A program made the translations under genes and the position numbers. DNA of 64,000 bases from Streptomyces pristinaespiralis (GTDB lineage Bacteria > Actinomycetota > Actinomycetes > Streptomycetales > Streptomycetaceae): contig NZ_CP011340.1 of the NCBI RefSeq assembly GCF_001278075.1, forward strand, positions 4,092,001 to 4,156,000, written 5' to 3'. The notes below the pieces were generated by a model. It made no database searches and was not told the DNA's origin. It saw only the letters and a list, made by a program, of their open reading frames with translations. Of this stretch, positions 26,633 through 36,839 are shown piece after piece (the first letter of the stretch is position 1; each line of letters starts with the position of its first letter).

Positions 26633-29005
26633 ATGTCCTACGCCCCGACGCGTACCGACGACGCTTCTCAGCCCGACGAACCCCACGAGAACGACCCCGC
26701 CCGCACGAACCTGCTGTCCCCCGCGTCACCTTTTCAGCGCCCGCACGGTCCGCCGTCCGGCAACGACCGCCGCTTCCGCATCCACGGCGCCGATGTCTCC
26801 GCGTCCATCGCCGTCTTTCTGATCGCACTTCCGTTGTCCCTCGGCATCGCGCTCGCGACCGGCGCACCGCTTCAGGCCGGTCTCGTCGCCGCGGCGGTCG
26901 GAGGCATCGTCGTCGGCCGGCTCGGCGGAGCGCCGCTCCAGGTCAGCGGCCCCGCCGCTGGACTGACCGTAGTGACGGCCGAGTTGATCCAGCGGTACGG
27001 ATGGCGCACCACCTGTGCCATCACCGTCCTCGCCGGACTGTGCCAACTCGCCCTGGCCGCCCTGCGGGTGGCCCGGTCGGCCCTCGCCGTGAGCCCGGCG
27101 ATCGTGCACGGCATGCTCGCGGGAATCGGCGCCACGATCGCGCTCGCCCAGCTCCACATCGTCCTCGGCGGCACACCCCAGAGCTCCGCCGTGAGCAACG
27201 TGGTAGGCCTGCCCGCCCAGTTGGCCGACCTCCACCCGGCCGCCCTGTCCGTCAGTGTCCTGACCGTCGCGGTGCTGCTGATCTGGCCACGGGTGCCCGG
27301 GCACGCCGGCAGGATTCTCCGTAAGATCCCCGCCGCCCTCGCCGCCGTGGCCGCCGCCACTGCGCTCGCGGCCTTCGCCGGACTGCACCTGCCGCGGGTC
27401 GACCTGCCTTCCTGGCGTTCGCACGCATTGCCCGAGCTTCCCGAAGGTCCGGTGCTCGGCCTGCTCGCCGCTGTCCTCACCATCACGCTCGTCGGGAGCG
27501 TGGAGTCACTCCTGTCGGCGGTCGCCATCGACAAGCTGGTCGCCGCCCGCAAGAAGCCGGCCGTGCGCATCCCTCGTGCCGATCTGGACCGTGAGCTCGC
27601 GGGCCAGGGCGCGGCGAACATGGTGTCCGGAGCCCTCGGAGGGCTGCCCGTCACCGGTGTCGCGGTGCGCAGCTCGGCGAACGTCTCCGCGGGAGCCGTG
27701 AGCCGCAACTCCACCATGCTGCACGGCCTGTGGGTCGTGGTGGCGGCCCTGCTGCTGGTGCCGGTCCTCGACCTGATCCCGCTGGCCGCGCTGGCGGCGC
27801 TGGTCATGGTCGTGGGCGTCCAGATGGTCAACATCACGCATCTGCGCAGCGTGAAGAAGAACCGCGAGATGCTGGTCTACGCGGCCACCCTGACCGCCGT
27901 CGTCCTCACCGGAGTGCTGGAAGGCGTGGTCATCGGCATCGCCGTGGCCGTGGCGGTCGCGCTGCACCGGCTCACCCGTACCCGTATCACCACCGAGGAA
28001 CAGGACGGCGTCCACCGGGTGCGCGCCCGAGGCCAGCTGACCTTCCTCGCCGTGCCCCGACTCAGCCGGATGCTGAGCCAGGTCCCCCACGGGGCCCACT
28101 GCGTGGTCGAGTTGGACGGTTCCTTCATGGACCACGCGGCCTACGAGGCCCTGCACGACTGGCAGACCTCCCACACCTCCCAGGGCGGAACGGTCGAGGT
28201 GACCGGGCGGGCCGGCGGGCGAATCAGCGAACCGGCCGCCGAGACCCACGGCTGCTGCCGGCCCTGGACCCCGTGGCGCAACCACCATTGCGACGAGCGG
28301 CCCCGCGACACCGACACCCATCACCTGGCCAACGGCCTGAGCTCCTTCCAGCGCAACACCGCCCCGCTGGTGCGCGACGAGCTGGCGCGGCTGGCACGCG
28401 AGGGCCAGCGGCCGTCACAGCTGTTCATCACCTGCGCGGACTCCCGTCTGGTGACCAGCATGATCACCGCAAGCGGGCCGGGTGATCTGTTCACGGTGCG
28501 CAATGTGGGCAACCTCGTCCCACTGCCCGGCGAAAAGGGGGCGGACGACTCCGTCGCCGCCGCGATCGAGTACGCCGTCGACATCCTCGAGGTCGATTCG
28601 ATCACCGTCTGCGGACACTCGGGCTGCGGCGCGATGCAGGCCCTGCTGAGCAACCCGCCAGGTGGTGCTGCCACACCGCTCACCCGCTGGCTGCGGCACG
28701 GCCGCCCCAGCCTCCAGCGGATGAAGAACCGCCACCGCTCCTGGGCCAGGATCTCCGGCCGCCTGCCCACCGACGCGGTGGAGCAGCTGTGCCTGACCAA
28801 CGTCGTCCAGCAGCTGGAGCATCTGAGGGCCCATGAGTCGGTGGCCCGGCGACTCGCCGAGGGCTCGCTCCAACTGCACGGGATGTACTTCCACGTCGGC
28901 GAGGCACAGGCCTACCTCCTCACCAGCACCGCGGAGCAGGAGATCGACGAGGTCTTCGACAGAGTGGCACCGGCCCCTTCCACACTCGAGAAGTCGCACA
29001 TCTGA
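26633..29005 (+). CDS. SulP-family anion transporter fused to beta-carbonic anhydrase
   Basis: 790 aa. N-terminal polar ~45 residues, a SulP transporter core with 10-12 membrane segments ([30 protein letters not shown]), then a shortened STAS-like domain (about residues 460-530). The C-terminal beta-class carbonic anhydrase has zinc ligands in TCADSR (Cys, Asp) and [10 protein letters not shown] (His, Cys). The fusion is thought to couple bicarbonate or another anion's transport with CO2/bicarbonate interconversion. ATG 26633 has GGAGGAG 9 nt upstream. In S. coelicolor, as I recall, acs directly follows the lipoprotein gene, so this may be a local insertion. Followed by a strong terminator. 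Confidence 0.93.
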   Translation: MSYAPTRTDDASQPDEPHENDPARTNLLSPASPFQRPHGPPSGNDRRFRIHGADVSASIAVFLIALPLSLGIALATGAPLQAGLVAAAVGGIVVGRLGGAPLQVSGPAAGLTVVTAELIQRYGWRTTCAITVLAGLCQLALAALRVARSALAVSPAIVHGMLAGIGATIALAQLHIVLGGTPQSSAVSNVVGLPAQLADLHPAALSVSVLTVAVLLIWPRVPGHAGRILRKIPAALAAVAAATALAAFAGLHLPRVDLPSWRSHALPELPEGPVLGLLAAVLTITLVGSVESLLSAVAIDKLVAARKKPAVRIPRADLDRELAGQGAANMVSGALGGLPVTGVAVRSSANVSAGAVSRNSTMLHGLWVVVAALLLVPVLDLIPLAALAALVMVVGVQMVNITHLRSVKKNREMLVYAATLTAVVLTGVLEGVVIGIAVAVAVALHRLTRTRITTEEQDGVHRVRARGQLTFLAVPRLSRMLSQVPHGAHCVVELDGSFMDHAAYEALHDWQTSHTSQGGTVEVTGRAGGRISEPAAETHGCCRPWTPWRNHHCDERPRDTDTHHLANGLSSFQRNTAPLVRDELARLAREGQRPSQLFITCADSRLVTSMITASGPGDLFTVRNVGNLVPLPGEKGADDSVAAAIEYAVDILEVDSITVCGHSGCGAMQALLSNPPGGAATPLTRWLRHGRPSLQRMKNRHRSWARISGRLPTDAVEQLCLTNVVQQLEHLRAHESVARRLAEGSLQLHGMYFHVGEAQAYLLTSTAEQEIDEVFDRVAPAPSTLEKSHI

Positions 29006-29083
29006 GGCATGCGGCGAAGCCCGCTCCACGGCACGCCTGGACGTCACGGATGAACCGCGCGCGGTCCTCGTCCGTGAGAACGT

Positions 29084-29125
29084 GTGGCCCCTCGTCCCCA
29101 CCGCCCGGGGACGAGGGGTGCCCAC
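29084..29125 (+). terminator. Terminator of the SulP-carbonic anhydrase gene
   Basis: 12-bp perfect stem CCCCTCGTCCCC (29088-29099) / GGGGACGAGGGG (29107-29118), 7-nt loop; outer GTGG/CCCAC can extend it with a bulge. Confidence 0.85.
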
Positions 29126-29231
29126 AGGTCTAAACCAATATCCGGAAGGCCCTTGTCACCCGGCCTTTCGGCTGATGAGCTATGGCCTGGGACACATACG
29201 CACAGAAGACGCCCTGAGAAAGGGAGATGTC

Positions 29232-31187
29232 GTGAGCAACGAGAGCCTGGCCAACCTTCTTAAGGAAGAGCGGCGGTTCCCCCCGCCGGCCGAGCTGGCA
29301 GCGAACGCCAACGTGACGGCGGAGGCGTACGAACAGGCCGCGGCGGACAGGCTTGGCTTCTGGGCCGAGCAGGCGCGTCGGCTCAGCTGGGCCACCGAGC
29401 CGACCGAGACCCTCGACTGGACCAACCCGCCCTTCGCGAAGTGGTTCGCCGACGGCAAGCTGAACGTGGCTTACAACTGCGTGGACCGCCACGTCGAGGC
29501 GGGCAACGGCGACCGGGTCGCCATCCACTTCGAGGGCGAGCCCGGCGACGGACGCGCCATCACCTACGCCGAGCTCAAGGACGAGGTCTCCAAGGCCGCC
29601 AACGCCCTGCTCGAGCTGGGCGTCCGCAAGGGCGACCGGGTGGCCGTCTACCTGCCGATGATTCCCGAGGCGGCCGTCGCGATGCTGGCCTGCGCCCGCA
29701 TCGGCGCCGCGCACTCGGTGGTCTTCGGCGGTTTCTCCGCGGACGCGGTCGCCTCACGTATCCAGGACGCCGACGCCAAGCTCGTCATCACCTCCGACGG
29801 CGGCTACCGCCGTGGCAAGCCGAGCGCCCTCAAGCCCGCGATCGACGAGGCGGTCAGCCGCTGCCCGCAGGTCGAGCACGTGCTCGTCGTGCAGCGCACC
29901 GGCCAGGAGACCGCCTTCACCGAGGGCCGTGACGTGTGGTGGCACGACATCGTCGGCCGGCAGTCCGCCGAGCACACCCCCGAGCCGTTCGACGCCGAGC
30001 ACCCGCTCTTCATCCTCTACACCTCGGGCACGACGGGTAAGCCGAAGGGCATCCTGCACACGTCGGGCGGCTACCTCACCCAGACGGCCTACACGCACCA
30101 CGCCGTGTTCGATCTCAAGCCCGAGACGGACGTCTACTGGTGCACGGCCGACATCGGCTGGGTGACCGGCCACTCGTACATCGTGTACGGCCCGCTCGCC
30201 AACGGTGCGACGCAGGTGATGTACGAGGGCACCCCCGACACCCCGCACCAGGGCCGTTTCTGGGAGATCGTGCAGAAGTACGGCGTCACGATCCTCTACA
30301 CCGCGCCCACCGCGATCCGTACGTTCATGAAGTGGGGCGACGAGATCCCCGCCAAGTTCGACCTGAGCAGCCTGCGCGTCCTCGGTTCCGTCGGCGAGCC
30401 GATCAACCCGGAGGCGTGGATCTGGTACCGGGAGAACATCGGCGGCGGCAAGACCCCGGTCGTGGACACCTGGTGGCAGACGGAGACGGGCGCGATGATG
30501 ATCTCGCCGCTGCCCGGCGTCACCGCGGCGAAGCCCGGTTCGGCGCAGCGCCCGCTGCCCGGCATCTCGGCCACCGTCGTGGACGACGAGGCGAACGAGG
30601 TTCCCGACGGCGGCGGCGGTTACCTGGTCCTCACCGAGCCGTGGCCGTCGATGCTGCGCACCATCTGGGGCGACGACCAGCGCTTCCTCGACACCTACTG
30701 GTCGCGCTTCGAGGGCAAGTACTTCGCGGGTGACGGCGCCAAGAAGGACGACGACGGCGACATCTGGCTGCTCGGCCGGGTCGACGACGTGATGCTGGTG
30801 TCCGGGCACAACATCTCGACCACCGAGGTGGAGTCCGCCCTCGTCTCGCACCCGAAGGTCGCCGAGGCCGCGGTCGTGGGCGCCACGGACGAGACCACGG
30901 GGCAGGCCATCGTCGCCTTCGTGATCCTCCGCGGTTCCGCGAGCGAGGACGACAACCTCGTCAACGACCTGCGCAACCACGTCGGCACGACGCTCGGCCC
31001 GATCGCGAAGCCCAAGCGGGTCCTCCCGGTGGCCGAACTGCCGAAGACCCGCTCCGGCAAGATCATGCGCCGACTGCTGCGCGACGTCGCCGAGAACCGC
31101 CAGCTGGGAGACGTCACCACGCTGACGGACTCCTCCGTGATGGATCTGATCCAGTCGAAGCTCCCCAGCGCACCCAGTGAGGACTGA
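29232..31187 (+). CDS. acs: Acetyl-CoA synthetase
   Basis: 651-aa AMP-forming enzyme converting acetate, ATP and CoA to acetyl-CoA. Core motifs: the phosphate loop [18 protein letters not shown] in the acetate/adenylate pocket, and the C-terminal [11 protein letters not shown] whose Lys is the residue acetylated in Pat-type control. Length and motifs are normal for Acs. GTG 29232 is preceded by AAGGGAG at 6 nt; the frame is open far upstream but that part overlaps the fusion gene. Stands alone, closed by a terminator at 31207. Confidence 0.97.
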   Translation: MSNESLANLLKEERRFPPPAELAANANVTAEAYEQAAADRLGFWAEQARRLSWATEPTETLDWTNPPFAKWFADGKLNVAYNCVDRHVEAGNGDRVAIHFEGEPGDGRAITYAELKDEVSKAANALLELGVRKGDRVAVYLPMIPEAAVAMLACARIGAAHSVVFGGFSADAVASRIQDADAKLVITSDGGYRRGKPSALKPAIDEAVSRCPQVEHVLVVQRTGQETAFTEGRDVWWHDIVGRQSAEHTPEPFDAEHPLFILYTSGTTGKPKGILHTSGGYLTQTAYTHHAVFDLKPETDVYWCTADIGWVTGHSYIVYGPLANGATQVMYEGTPDTPHQGRFWEIVQKYGVTILYTAPTAIRTFMKWGDEIPAKFDLSSLRVLGSVGEPINPEAWIWYRENIGGGKTPVVDTWWQTETGAMMISPLPGVTAAKPGSAQRPLPGISATVVDDEANEVPDGGGGYLVLTEPWPSMLRTIWGDDQRFLDTYWSRFEGKYFAGDGAKKDDDGDIWLLGRVDDVMLVSGHNISTTEVESALVSHPKVAEAAVVGATDETTGQAIVAFVILRGSASEDDNLVNDLRNHVGTTLGPIAKPKRVLPVAELPKTRSGKIMRRLLRDVAENRQLGDVTTLTDSSVMDLIQSKLPSAPSED

Positions 31188-31206
31188 CCTGCGGTGATTC
31201 GATGAG

Positions 31207-31233
31207 CGGGCCCCCGGACGCACCGGGGGCCCG
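31207..31233 (+). terminator. acs terminator
   Basis: CGGGCCCCCGG / CCGGGGGCCCG, 11-bp stem with 5-nt loop, 19 nt after the acs stop. Confidence 0.85.
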
Positions 31234-31383
31234 TTCGTGCTCACGGCTCCGCGCCCCGGACGCCCGGGACGGCCTTCTGTAGAGTGAAGGACGCGTCAGT
31301 GACGCCATGAGCAATTCAAGGTGCGCCGGGAAGTCTGGTCGGCAAGTGTTTTGTCCTGCCCACCAGCACGGAGGTCCCATCTC

Positions 31384-32781
31384 GTGGCCGCGCCCAGCCC
31401 CACCCCCCGCAAGGTCCTCGGACGTCTCTCCCTGCCGGAGCGGAACTACGTCGCGGACGCCTTGCGCACCGAGACGGTCGGCGGAGTGCTCCTGCTGCTC
31501 GCCGCGGTCGCCGCGCTGATCTGGGCGAACACTCCGCTGGGCGACAGCTACACCGCGGTGAGCGACTTCCACATCGGGCCCGCGTCGCTGGGCCTCGACC
31601 TGTCGATCGAGCACTGGGCGGCCGACGGGCTGCTCGCGATCTTCTTCTTCGTCGCCGGCATAGAGCTGAAGCGCGAACTGGTCGCCGGCGAGCTGCGCGA
31701 CCCGAAGGCCGCCGCCCTGCCGGTGATCGCCGCCCTCTGCGGCATGGCGATGCCCGCGCTCGTCTACCTCGCCGTCACCACCATCGGTGGCGGTTCCGCC
31801 GCCGGATGGGCCGTCCCGACCGCCACCGACATCGCCTTCGCGCTCGCCGTCCTCGCGGTCATCGGCACGTCGCTGCCGTCGGCGCTGCGCGCCTTCCTGC
31901 TGACCCTCGCGGTCGTCGACGACCTCTTCGCGATCCTGATCATCGCGGTCTTCTTCACGGACGACCTGAATTTCGCGGCCCTGGGCGGCGCCTTCGCGGG
32001 CCTCGTCGTGTTCTGGCTCCTGCTGCGCAAGGGCGTGCGCGGCTGGTTCGTGTACGTGCCGCTGGCTCTCGTGGTGTGGGGCCTGATGTACAACAGCGGC
32101 GTCCACGCCACCATCGCCGGTGTCGCGATGGGCCTGATGCTGCGCTGCAGCCGGCGCGAGGGCGAGGAGCAGTCACCGGGTGAGCACATCGAGCATCTGG
32201 TGCGACCGCTGTCCGCGGGCGTCGCCGTGCCGCTGTTCGCGCTGTTCTCCGCGGGTGTGGCCGTCACCGGCGAGTCCCTCAGTGACGTCTTCACCCAGCC
32301 GGAGACCCTCGGTGTCGTCCTCGGTCTGGTGGTCGGCAAGGCGCTCGGCATCTTCGGCGGGACCTGGCTGGCCGCACGCTTCACCAAGGCCGAACTCAAC
32401 GAGGACCTCGCCTGGCCCGACGTTCTGGCCCTCGCCACGCTGGCAGGCATCGGCTTCACCGTCTCGCTGCTCATCGGCGAACTCGCCTTCAGCGGCGACG
32501 CGACATTGACGGACCAGGTAAAGGCCTCGGTCCTGATGGGCTCGCTGATCGCCGCCATTCTCGCCGCTGTTCTGCTCAAGCGCCGGGTACGCGTGTATCA
32601 GGCGCTGGCAGCCGAGGAGGAGCGCGATGAGGACATGTCCGGCATCCCTGACATCTACGAGCAGGACGACCCGGCGTACCACCTGAGGATGGCCGCGATC
32701 TACGAGGAGAAGGCGGCCGAGCACCGCAGAAAGGCGGAAGCGGCCGGGGTGTCGAGCGACGGCGGCGACAGTCCGGCATGA
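31384..32781 (+). CDS. nhaA: Na+/H+ antiporter NhaA
   Basis: 465-aa NhaA with about 12 membrane segments. The ion-binding Asp pair is in TLAVVDDLFAI, and the conserved IFFFVAGIELKRELVAGELRD loop and PTATDIAFA motif are present. It exports Na+ in exchange for H+ under alkaline or saline stress. A ~60-residue charged C-terminal tail (YEEKAAEHRRKAE) extends past the family core. GTG 31384 is preceded by GGAGG at 9-10 nt; a longer reading from 31321 lacks a ribosome site. Followed after 55 nt by a small membrane protein gene. Confidence 0.94.
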   Translation: MAAPSPTPRKVLGRLSLPERNYVADALRTETVGGVLLLLAAVAALIWANTPLGDSYTAVSDFHIGPASLGLDLSIEHWAADGLLAIFFFVAGIELKRELVAGELRDPKAAALPVIAALCGMAMPALVYLAVTTIGGGSAAGWAVPTATDIAFALAVLAVIGTSLPSALRAFLLTLAVVDDLFAILIIAVFFTDDLNFAALGGAFAGLVVFWLLLRKGVRGWFVYVPLALVVWGLMYNSGVHATIAGVAMGLMLRCSRREGEEQSPGEHIEHLVRPLSAGVAVPLFALFSAGVAVTGESLSDVFTQPETLGVVLGLVVGKALGIFGGTWLAARFTKAELNEDLAWPDVLALATLAGIGFTVSLLIGELAFSGDATLTDQVKASVLMGSLIAAILAAVLLKRRVRVYQALAAEEERDEDMSGIPDIYEQDDPAYHLRMAAIYEEKAAEHRRKAEAAGVSSDGGDSPA

Positions 32782-32836
32782 TCTGACATCGGACCGTACA
32801 AACACCGGCCCCGTGGAAGAGGAGAGGGAGTCAGCG

Positions 32837-33343
32837 ATGAGCGACCCCGGCAACACCACAGCGAACGCTGTCGGCGCCGACCGCAGTCTCGGCCAGCTGG
32901 TCGCCTCGGCGACCGCCGAGATGTCCGCGCTGGTACACGACGAGATCGCGCTGGCCAAGGCCCAGCTGCGGCAGGACGCGAAAAAGGCCGGGGTCGGGGG
33001 CGCCGCGTTCACCGCGGCCGGCGCGGTGCTGATCTTCTCGCTGCCGATGCTGAGCTTCGCGCTCGCCTACTTCATCCGCATGTGGAGCGGCGGCTGGGAT
33101 CTGGCGTACTGCTTCCTGCTCTCGTTCGCGGCCAATGTCATCGTGGCGGGACTCCTCGCCCTGATCGGCGTGATCTTCGTCAAGAAGGCGAAGAAGGGCA
33201 AGGGCCCGCAGAAGACGGTCGCTTCCGCCAAGGAGACGGCCGCCGTACTGGGCAATGCCAAGCCGCATCCCCGCCGCGTGGAGCTGACCAAGGGTTCCGG
33301 AAGCACCGTGTCGGACCGGGTTTCGGACAAGGTTTCGGCGTGA
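32837..33343 (+). CDS. Phage holin-X/DUF1469-type membrane protein
   Basis: 168 aa. N-terminal amphipathic helix (SLGQLVASATAEMSALVHDE), two hydrophobic segments (FTAAGAVLIFSLPMLSFALA and VIVAGLLALIGVIFV) and a basic, Ser-rich tail. Members are widespread in actinobacteria; despite the holin name no lytic role is shown. ATG 32837 follows GGAGAGGGAG. 55 nt behind nhaA on the same strand, so co-transcription is likely. Confidence 0.8.
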   Translation: MSDPGNTTANAVGADRSLGQLVASATAEMSALVHDEIALAKAQLRQDAKKAGVGGAAFTAAGAVLIFSLPMLSFALAYFIRMWSGGWDLAYCFLLSFAANVIVAGLLALIGVIFVKKAKKGKGPQKTVASAKETAAVLGNAKPHPRRVELTKGSGSTVSDRVSDKVSA

Positions 33344-33363
33344 TCCTCGGCAGGAGGGTCGCG

Positions 33364-33381
33364 AACGCGGTGCGCCGCGTT
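33364..33381 (+). terminator. Candidate terminator after the holin-X-like gene
   Basis: AACGCGG-TGCG-CCGCGTT, 7-bp stem, 20 nt past the stop and 17 nt before the hydrolase start. Confidence 0.45.
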
Positions 33382-33398
33382 GTGGGACGCTCATCAGC

Positions 33399-34346
33399 AT
33401 GACGGTCCCTGATTCCGGCCCCGGCGGCCTCGCCGCCCTCGGTAGCCCCGCACGCCTCGACGGCCCCTGGACGCACCGCGACGTGGCCGCCAACGGTGCC
33501 CGTTTCCACATCGCCGAGATGGGCGACGGACCGTTGGTGATGCTGCTGCACGGTTTTCCGCAGTTCTGGTGGACATGGCGGCACCAGCTGACGGCGCTCG
33601 CCGACGCGGGCTACCGGGCCGTCGCGATGGACCTGCGTGGCGTCGGCGGCAGCGACCGGACGCCACGGGGCTACGACCCCGCCAACCTTGCGCTCGACAT
33701 CACCGGTGTCGTGCGGTCGTTGGGTGAGCCCGACGCGGCGCTGGTGGGGCACGACCTGGGCGGCTACCTGGCCTGGACGGCCGCGGTGATGCGACCCAAG
33801 CTGGTGCGCCGGCTCGCGGTCTCCTCGATGCCGCATCCCCGGCGGTGGCGCTCGGCGATGCTGTCCGACTTCGCGCAGAGCCGCGCGGGTTCCTATGTGT
33901 GGGGCTTCCAGCGCCCGTGGATCCCGGAGCGGCAACTGGTGGCGGACGACGCGGCGTTGGTCGGCGAGTTGCTCGAAAGCTGGTCCGGGCCGAAGCCGCT
34001 CGAGGAGGAGGCGGTCGACGTCTACCGGCGGGCCATGTGCATCCCTTCGACGGCGCACTGCTCGATCGAGCCCTACCGCTGGATGGTGCGGTCGCTGGCA
34101 CGGCCCGACGGGATCCAGTTCAACCGCAGGATGAAGCGGCCGGTGCGGGTGCCCACCCTGCATCTGCACGGTTCGCTCGATCCGGCGATGCGTACGCGCA
34201 GTGCGGCAGGTTCCGGCGAGTACGTCGAAGCGCCGTACCGGTGGCGGCTGTTCGACGGTCTGGGCCACTTCCCGCACGAAGAGGATCCGGTGGCGTTCTC
34301 GAACGAGCTGATCAGCTGGCTCAAGGATCCGGAGCCGGACCGTTAG
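33399..34346 (+). CDS. Alpha/beta hydrolase, epoxide hydrolase-like
   Basis: 315 aa. Oxyanion-hole HGFPQ, nucleophile Asp in VGHDLGGYL (Asp, as in epoxide hydrolases and dehalogenases, not Ser), cap region with FQRPWIPE, and the catalytic His in LGHFPHEEDP. The Asp nucleophile and HGFP point to an epoxide hydrolase; substrate unknown. ATG 33399. Probably the last gene of the nhaA/holin-X stretch or its own unit, depending on the weak hairpin upstream. Confidence 0.87.
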   Translation: MTVPDSGPGGLAALGSPARLDGPWTHRDVAANGARFHIAEMGDGPLVMLLHGFPQFWWTWRHQLTALADAGYRAVAMDLRGVGGSDRTPRGYDPANLALDITGVVRSLGEPDAALVGHDLGGYLAWTAAVMRPKLVRRLAVSSMPHPRRWRSAMLSDFAQSRAGSYVWGFQRPWIPERQLVADDAALVGELLESWSGPKPLEEEAVDVYRRAMCIPSTAHCSIEPYRWMVRSLARPDGIQFNRRMKRPVRVPTLHLHGSLDPAMRTRSAAGSGEYVEAPYRWRLFDGLGHFPHEEDPVAFSNELISWLKDPEPDR

Positions 34347-34471
34347 GCCCCCGGGGCGATTCGCACAGCGCGAGAACTTTTGTCCTGCGAACAGCCACAT
34401 GCCTGCCGCATAGGCCAATTGGCGGCCCACTGGACGGTTACCGACCATGGGGCACGGGCACACGTCCGGGT

Positions 34472-34663
34472 ATGGGCTGGACGCACGACTACGGTGACGC
34501 AGCACGCAACCGCCGCTCGGCCGGCAGGCCGATCATCCACGAGACAGGTGGACTTCCGAGCGAGGATCACGCCCCTCCGGGCCAGGGGATGGGGATCCCG
34601 CGCATCCTGAAGCGCCGTGCACGCTGGGTGTCCGCGCGCCTGCGGCACCATCCCCGGGACTGA
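34472..34663 (+). CDS. Small basic protein, unknown
   Basis: 63 codons starting MGWTHDYGDAARNRRS and ending ARWVSARLRHHPRD. Third positions are strongly G/C, suggesting coding, but no clear ribosome site is visible. No membrane segment or motif. Not recognised; a frame artefact remains possible. Confidence 0.45.
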   Translation: MGWTHDYGDAARNRRSAGRPIIHETGGLPSEDHAPPGQGMGIPRILKRRARWVSARLRHHPRD

Positions 34664-34715
34664 CCGCCTCTGCAACAGGGCGTGTCCGCGGGGTTCCGCT
34701 CTTCCCCGCCGCCTT

Positions 34716-35924
34716 CTAGAGGGCGCAGCCCTGGCTGTCGACCTGCTGGTTGGCGGTGCTGCCGAGCCTGATGTCCTCGCGGATCTCGTCGGCCGTCAGG
34801 GCGTAACCGGTGTCGGCGTCGTCGAGGGACCTGGCGAAGATGACTCCGTAGACCTTGCCGTCCGTGGTGAGCAGCGGGCCGCCGGAGTTGCCCTGTCGCA
34901 CCGTCGCGAACAGTGAGTACACGTCGCGGCGAACGGTGCCACGGTGGTAGATGTCGGGGCCGTTGGCGTTGATGCGGCCGCGGACGCGGGCGGAGCGCAC
35001 GTCGTACGAGCCGTTCTCGGGGAAGCCGGCGACGATGGCGCTGTCGCCGCTGCGGGCGTCGCCCTCCTCGAAGTCCGTGAACTCCAGCGGGCGCGCCTCG
35101 AGGTCGGGCACGTCCAGGACGGCGATGTCGCGCTCCCAGTCGTAGAGGACCACCTTGGCGTCGTAGAGGCGGCCCTCACCACCGATCTGCACGGTCGGCT
35201 CGTCGACGCCTCCGACGACATGGGCGTTGGTCATCACGCGGCGCTCGTCGAAGACGAAGCCGGTGCCTTCCAGGACCTTGCCGCAGCTCGGGGCGGTGCC
35301 GACGACCTTGACGATGGACTGCTTGGCACGCGCAGCGACGGGGCTGCCGACGAGCGCCGGGTCGGGTGCCTGGACCTCGGTGATGGGCTCGTTGGCGAAG
35401 GGGCTGAAGACCTGCGGGAAGCCGTTCTGGGCGAGCACCGAGGAGAAGTCCGTGAACCACGTGTTGGCCTGATCGGGCATCACACGGGACACCCCGAGCA
35501 GCACCTTCGAATTGCGCACCTCCTTGCCCAGGGTGGGCAGCGAGGTGCCGGCGAGCGCCGAGCCGATCAGCCAGGCGACCAGCAGCATCGCCACGACGTT
35601 GACCAGGGCGCCGCCGGTGGCGTCCAACGCGCGGGCGGGCGACCAGGTGATGAACCGGCGCAGCTTGTTGCCGAGGTGGGTCGTGAAGGCCTGGCCGACG
35701 GAAGCACAGACGATCACGATGACGACGGCGACTATCGCGGCGGTGGTGGACACTTCGGAGTCCTCGGTCAGCGCGCCCCAGATCACCGGGAGCAGGTAGA
35801 CCGCGACGAGTCCGCCGCCGAGGAAGCCGATCACCGAGAGGATGCCGACGACGAAGCCCTGGCGATAGCCGACGATCGCGAACCACACGGCGGCGACCAG
35901 CAACAGGATGTCCAGCACGTTCAC
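34716..35924 (-). CDS. MarP-family membrane serine protease
   Basis: 402 aa. Four N-terminal membrane segments of CvpA type (VLDILLLVAAVWFAIVGY onward), then a trypsin-like periplasmic domain: His in MTNAHVVGG, Asp in RDIAVLDV, Ser in RQGNSGGPL. Cys in APSCGK and the C-terminal QGCAL could form the disulfide known in mycobacterial MarP, which protects against acid stress and processes a cell-wall hydrolase. GTG 35924 is chosen because the membrane segment starts right after it; CGAGG lies 10 nt upstream. Confidence 0.9.
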   Translation of the reverse strand: MNVLDILLLVAAVWFAIVGYRQGFVVGILSVIGFLGGGLVAVYLLPVIWGALTEDSEVSTTAAIVAVVIVIVCASVGQAFTTHLGNKLRRFITWSPARALDATGGALVNVVAMLLVAWLIGSALAGTSLPTLGKEVRNSKVLLGVSRVMPDQANTWFTDFSSVLAQNGFPQVFSPFANEPITEVQAPDPALVGSPVAARAKQSIVKVVGTAPSCGKVLEGTGFVFDERRVMTNAHVVGGVDEPTVQIGGEGRLYDAKVVLYDWERDIAVLDVPDLEARPLEFTDFEEGDARSGDSAIVAGFPENGSYDVRSARVRGRINANGPDIYHRGTVRRDVYSLFATVRQGNSGGPLLTTDGKVYGVIFARSLDDADTGYALTADEIREDIRLGSTANQQVDSQGCAL

Positions 35925-36040
35925 CGTCAAATGCCTCGCAGTGTCGTCGCCGGTGCTCTGTCCGGCTGGGGTGTGGCCACGGCGCACTGCCGCTTCGGAC
36001 GTGACGCCCCCGCCGGGGAGCGCATCACTGGGTCAGCCTG

Positions 36041-36778
36041 TCATGCGTGCCAGTCGAGCGGGACCTCCTTGGAGCGGTCCCATGGTCGTTCCCAGCCTGC
36101 GAAGTGCAGGATCCGGTCGATGACTCCGGCCGTGAAACCCCAGACCAGAGCGCCTTCGACCGTGAAAGCGGGCCCTGCGTGACCGCGCGGGTGCACGGCC
36201 GTCGCACGGTTGGCCGGGTCCGTGAGATCTGCCACGGGCACGGTGAAGACCCGCGCGGTCTCGGCGGGATCGACCGCTCCGACCGGGCTCGGGGTGCGCC
36301 ACCATCCCAGTACGGGCGTCACGACGAAACTGCTCACCGGGATGTAGAGCTTGGGCAGCACGCCGAAGGTCTGCACCCCCGCGGGGTCGAGCCCGGTCTC
36401 CTCCTCGGCCTCCCGCAGCGCGGCGCGCAGCGGGCCCGTGGTCGCCGGGTCTCCGTCCTCCGGGTCGAGCGCGCCGCCGGGGAAGGAGGGCTGCCCGGCG
36501 TGCGAGCGAAGGGTGCCCGCCCGCTCCATGAGCAGCAGCTCCGGACCCCGTGCCCCCTCGCCGAACAGGACGAGGACGGCGGACTGACGGCCGTGGCCGC
36601 TCTCCGGCGGCAGGAACCGGCTGAGCTGGTGCGGCTCGACGGTCTCCGCCGCGTGCACGACGGGCCCCAGCCAGTCGGGCAGCCCTTCGGTGGTGACGAC
36701 CACGTCACCGTCGACGACCACCTTGCCGTCGTCGTGTTGTTCGAACCGCTGGTACGTGTCTTCTCCTGTGCGTGTCAT
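36041..36778 (-). CDS. Nudix hydrolase, CoA pyrophosphatase (NUDT7/YeaB) type
   Basis: 245 aa. Combines the CoA-pyrophosphatase signature SHAGQPSFPGGALDPEDG with a Nudix box ending LREAEEETGL. Such enzymes cleave CoA to phosphopantetheine and 3',5'-ADP. ATG 36778 follows GAGGGGG at 5 nt; the frame extends into nth but without support. 61 nt downstream of nth on the same strand and probably co-transcribed with it. It ends ~115 nt before the MarP-type gene. Confidence 0.88.
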   Translation of the reverse strand: MTRTGEDTYQRFEQHDDGKVVVDGDVVVTTEGLPDWLGPVVHAAETVEPHQLSRFLPPESGHGRQSAVLVLFGEGARGPELLLMERAGTLRSHAGQPSFPGGALDPEDGDPATTGPLRAALREAEEETGLDPAGVQTFGVLPKLYIPVSSFVVTPVLGWWRTPSPVGAVDPAETARVFTVPVADLTDPANRATAVHPRGHAGPAFTVEGALVWGFTAGVIDRILHFAGWERPWDRSKEVPLDWHA

Positions 36779-36839
36779 CGGCACCCCCTCACGGGCAACG
36801 CGCCGGAGTGCCTCGATCGTTCCGTCGGCGGTGGTGGTG

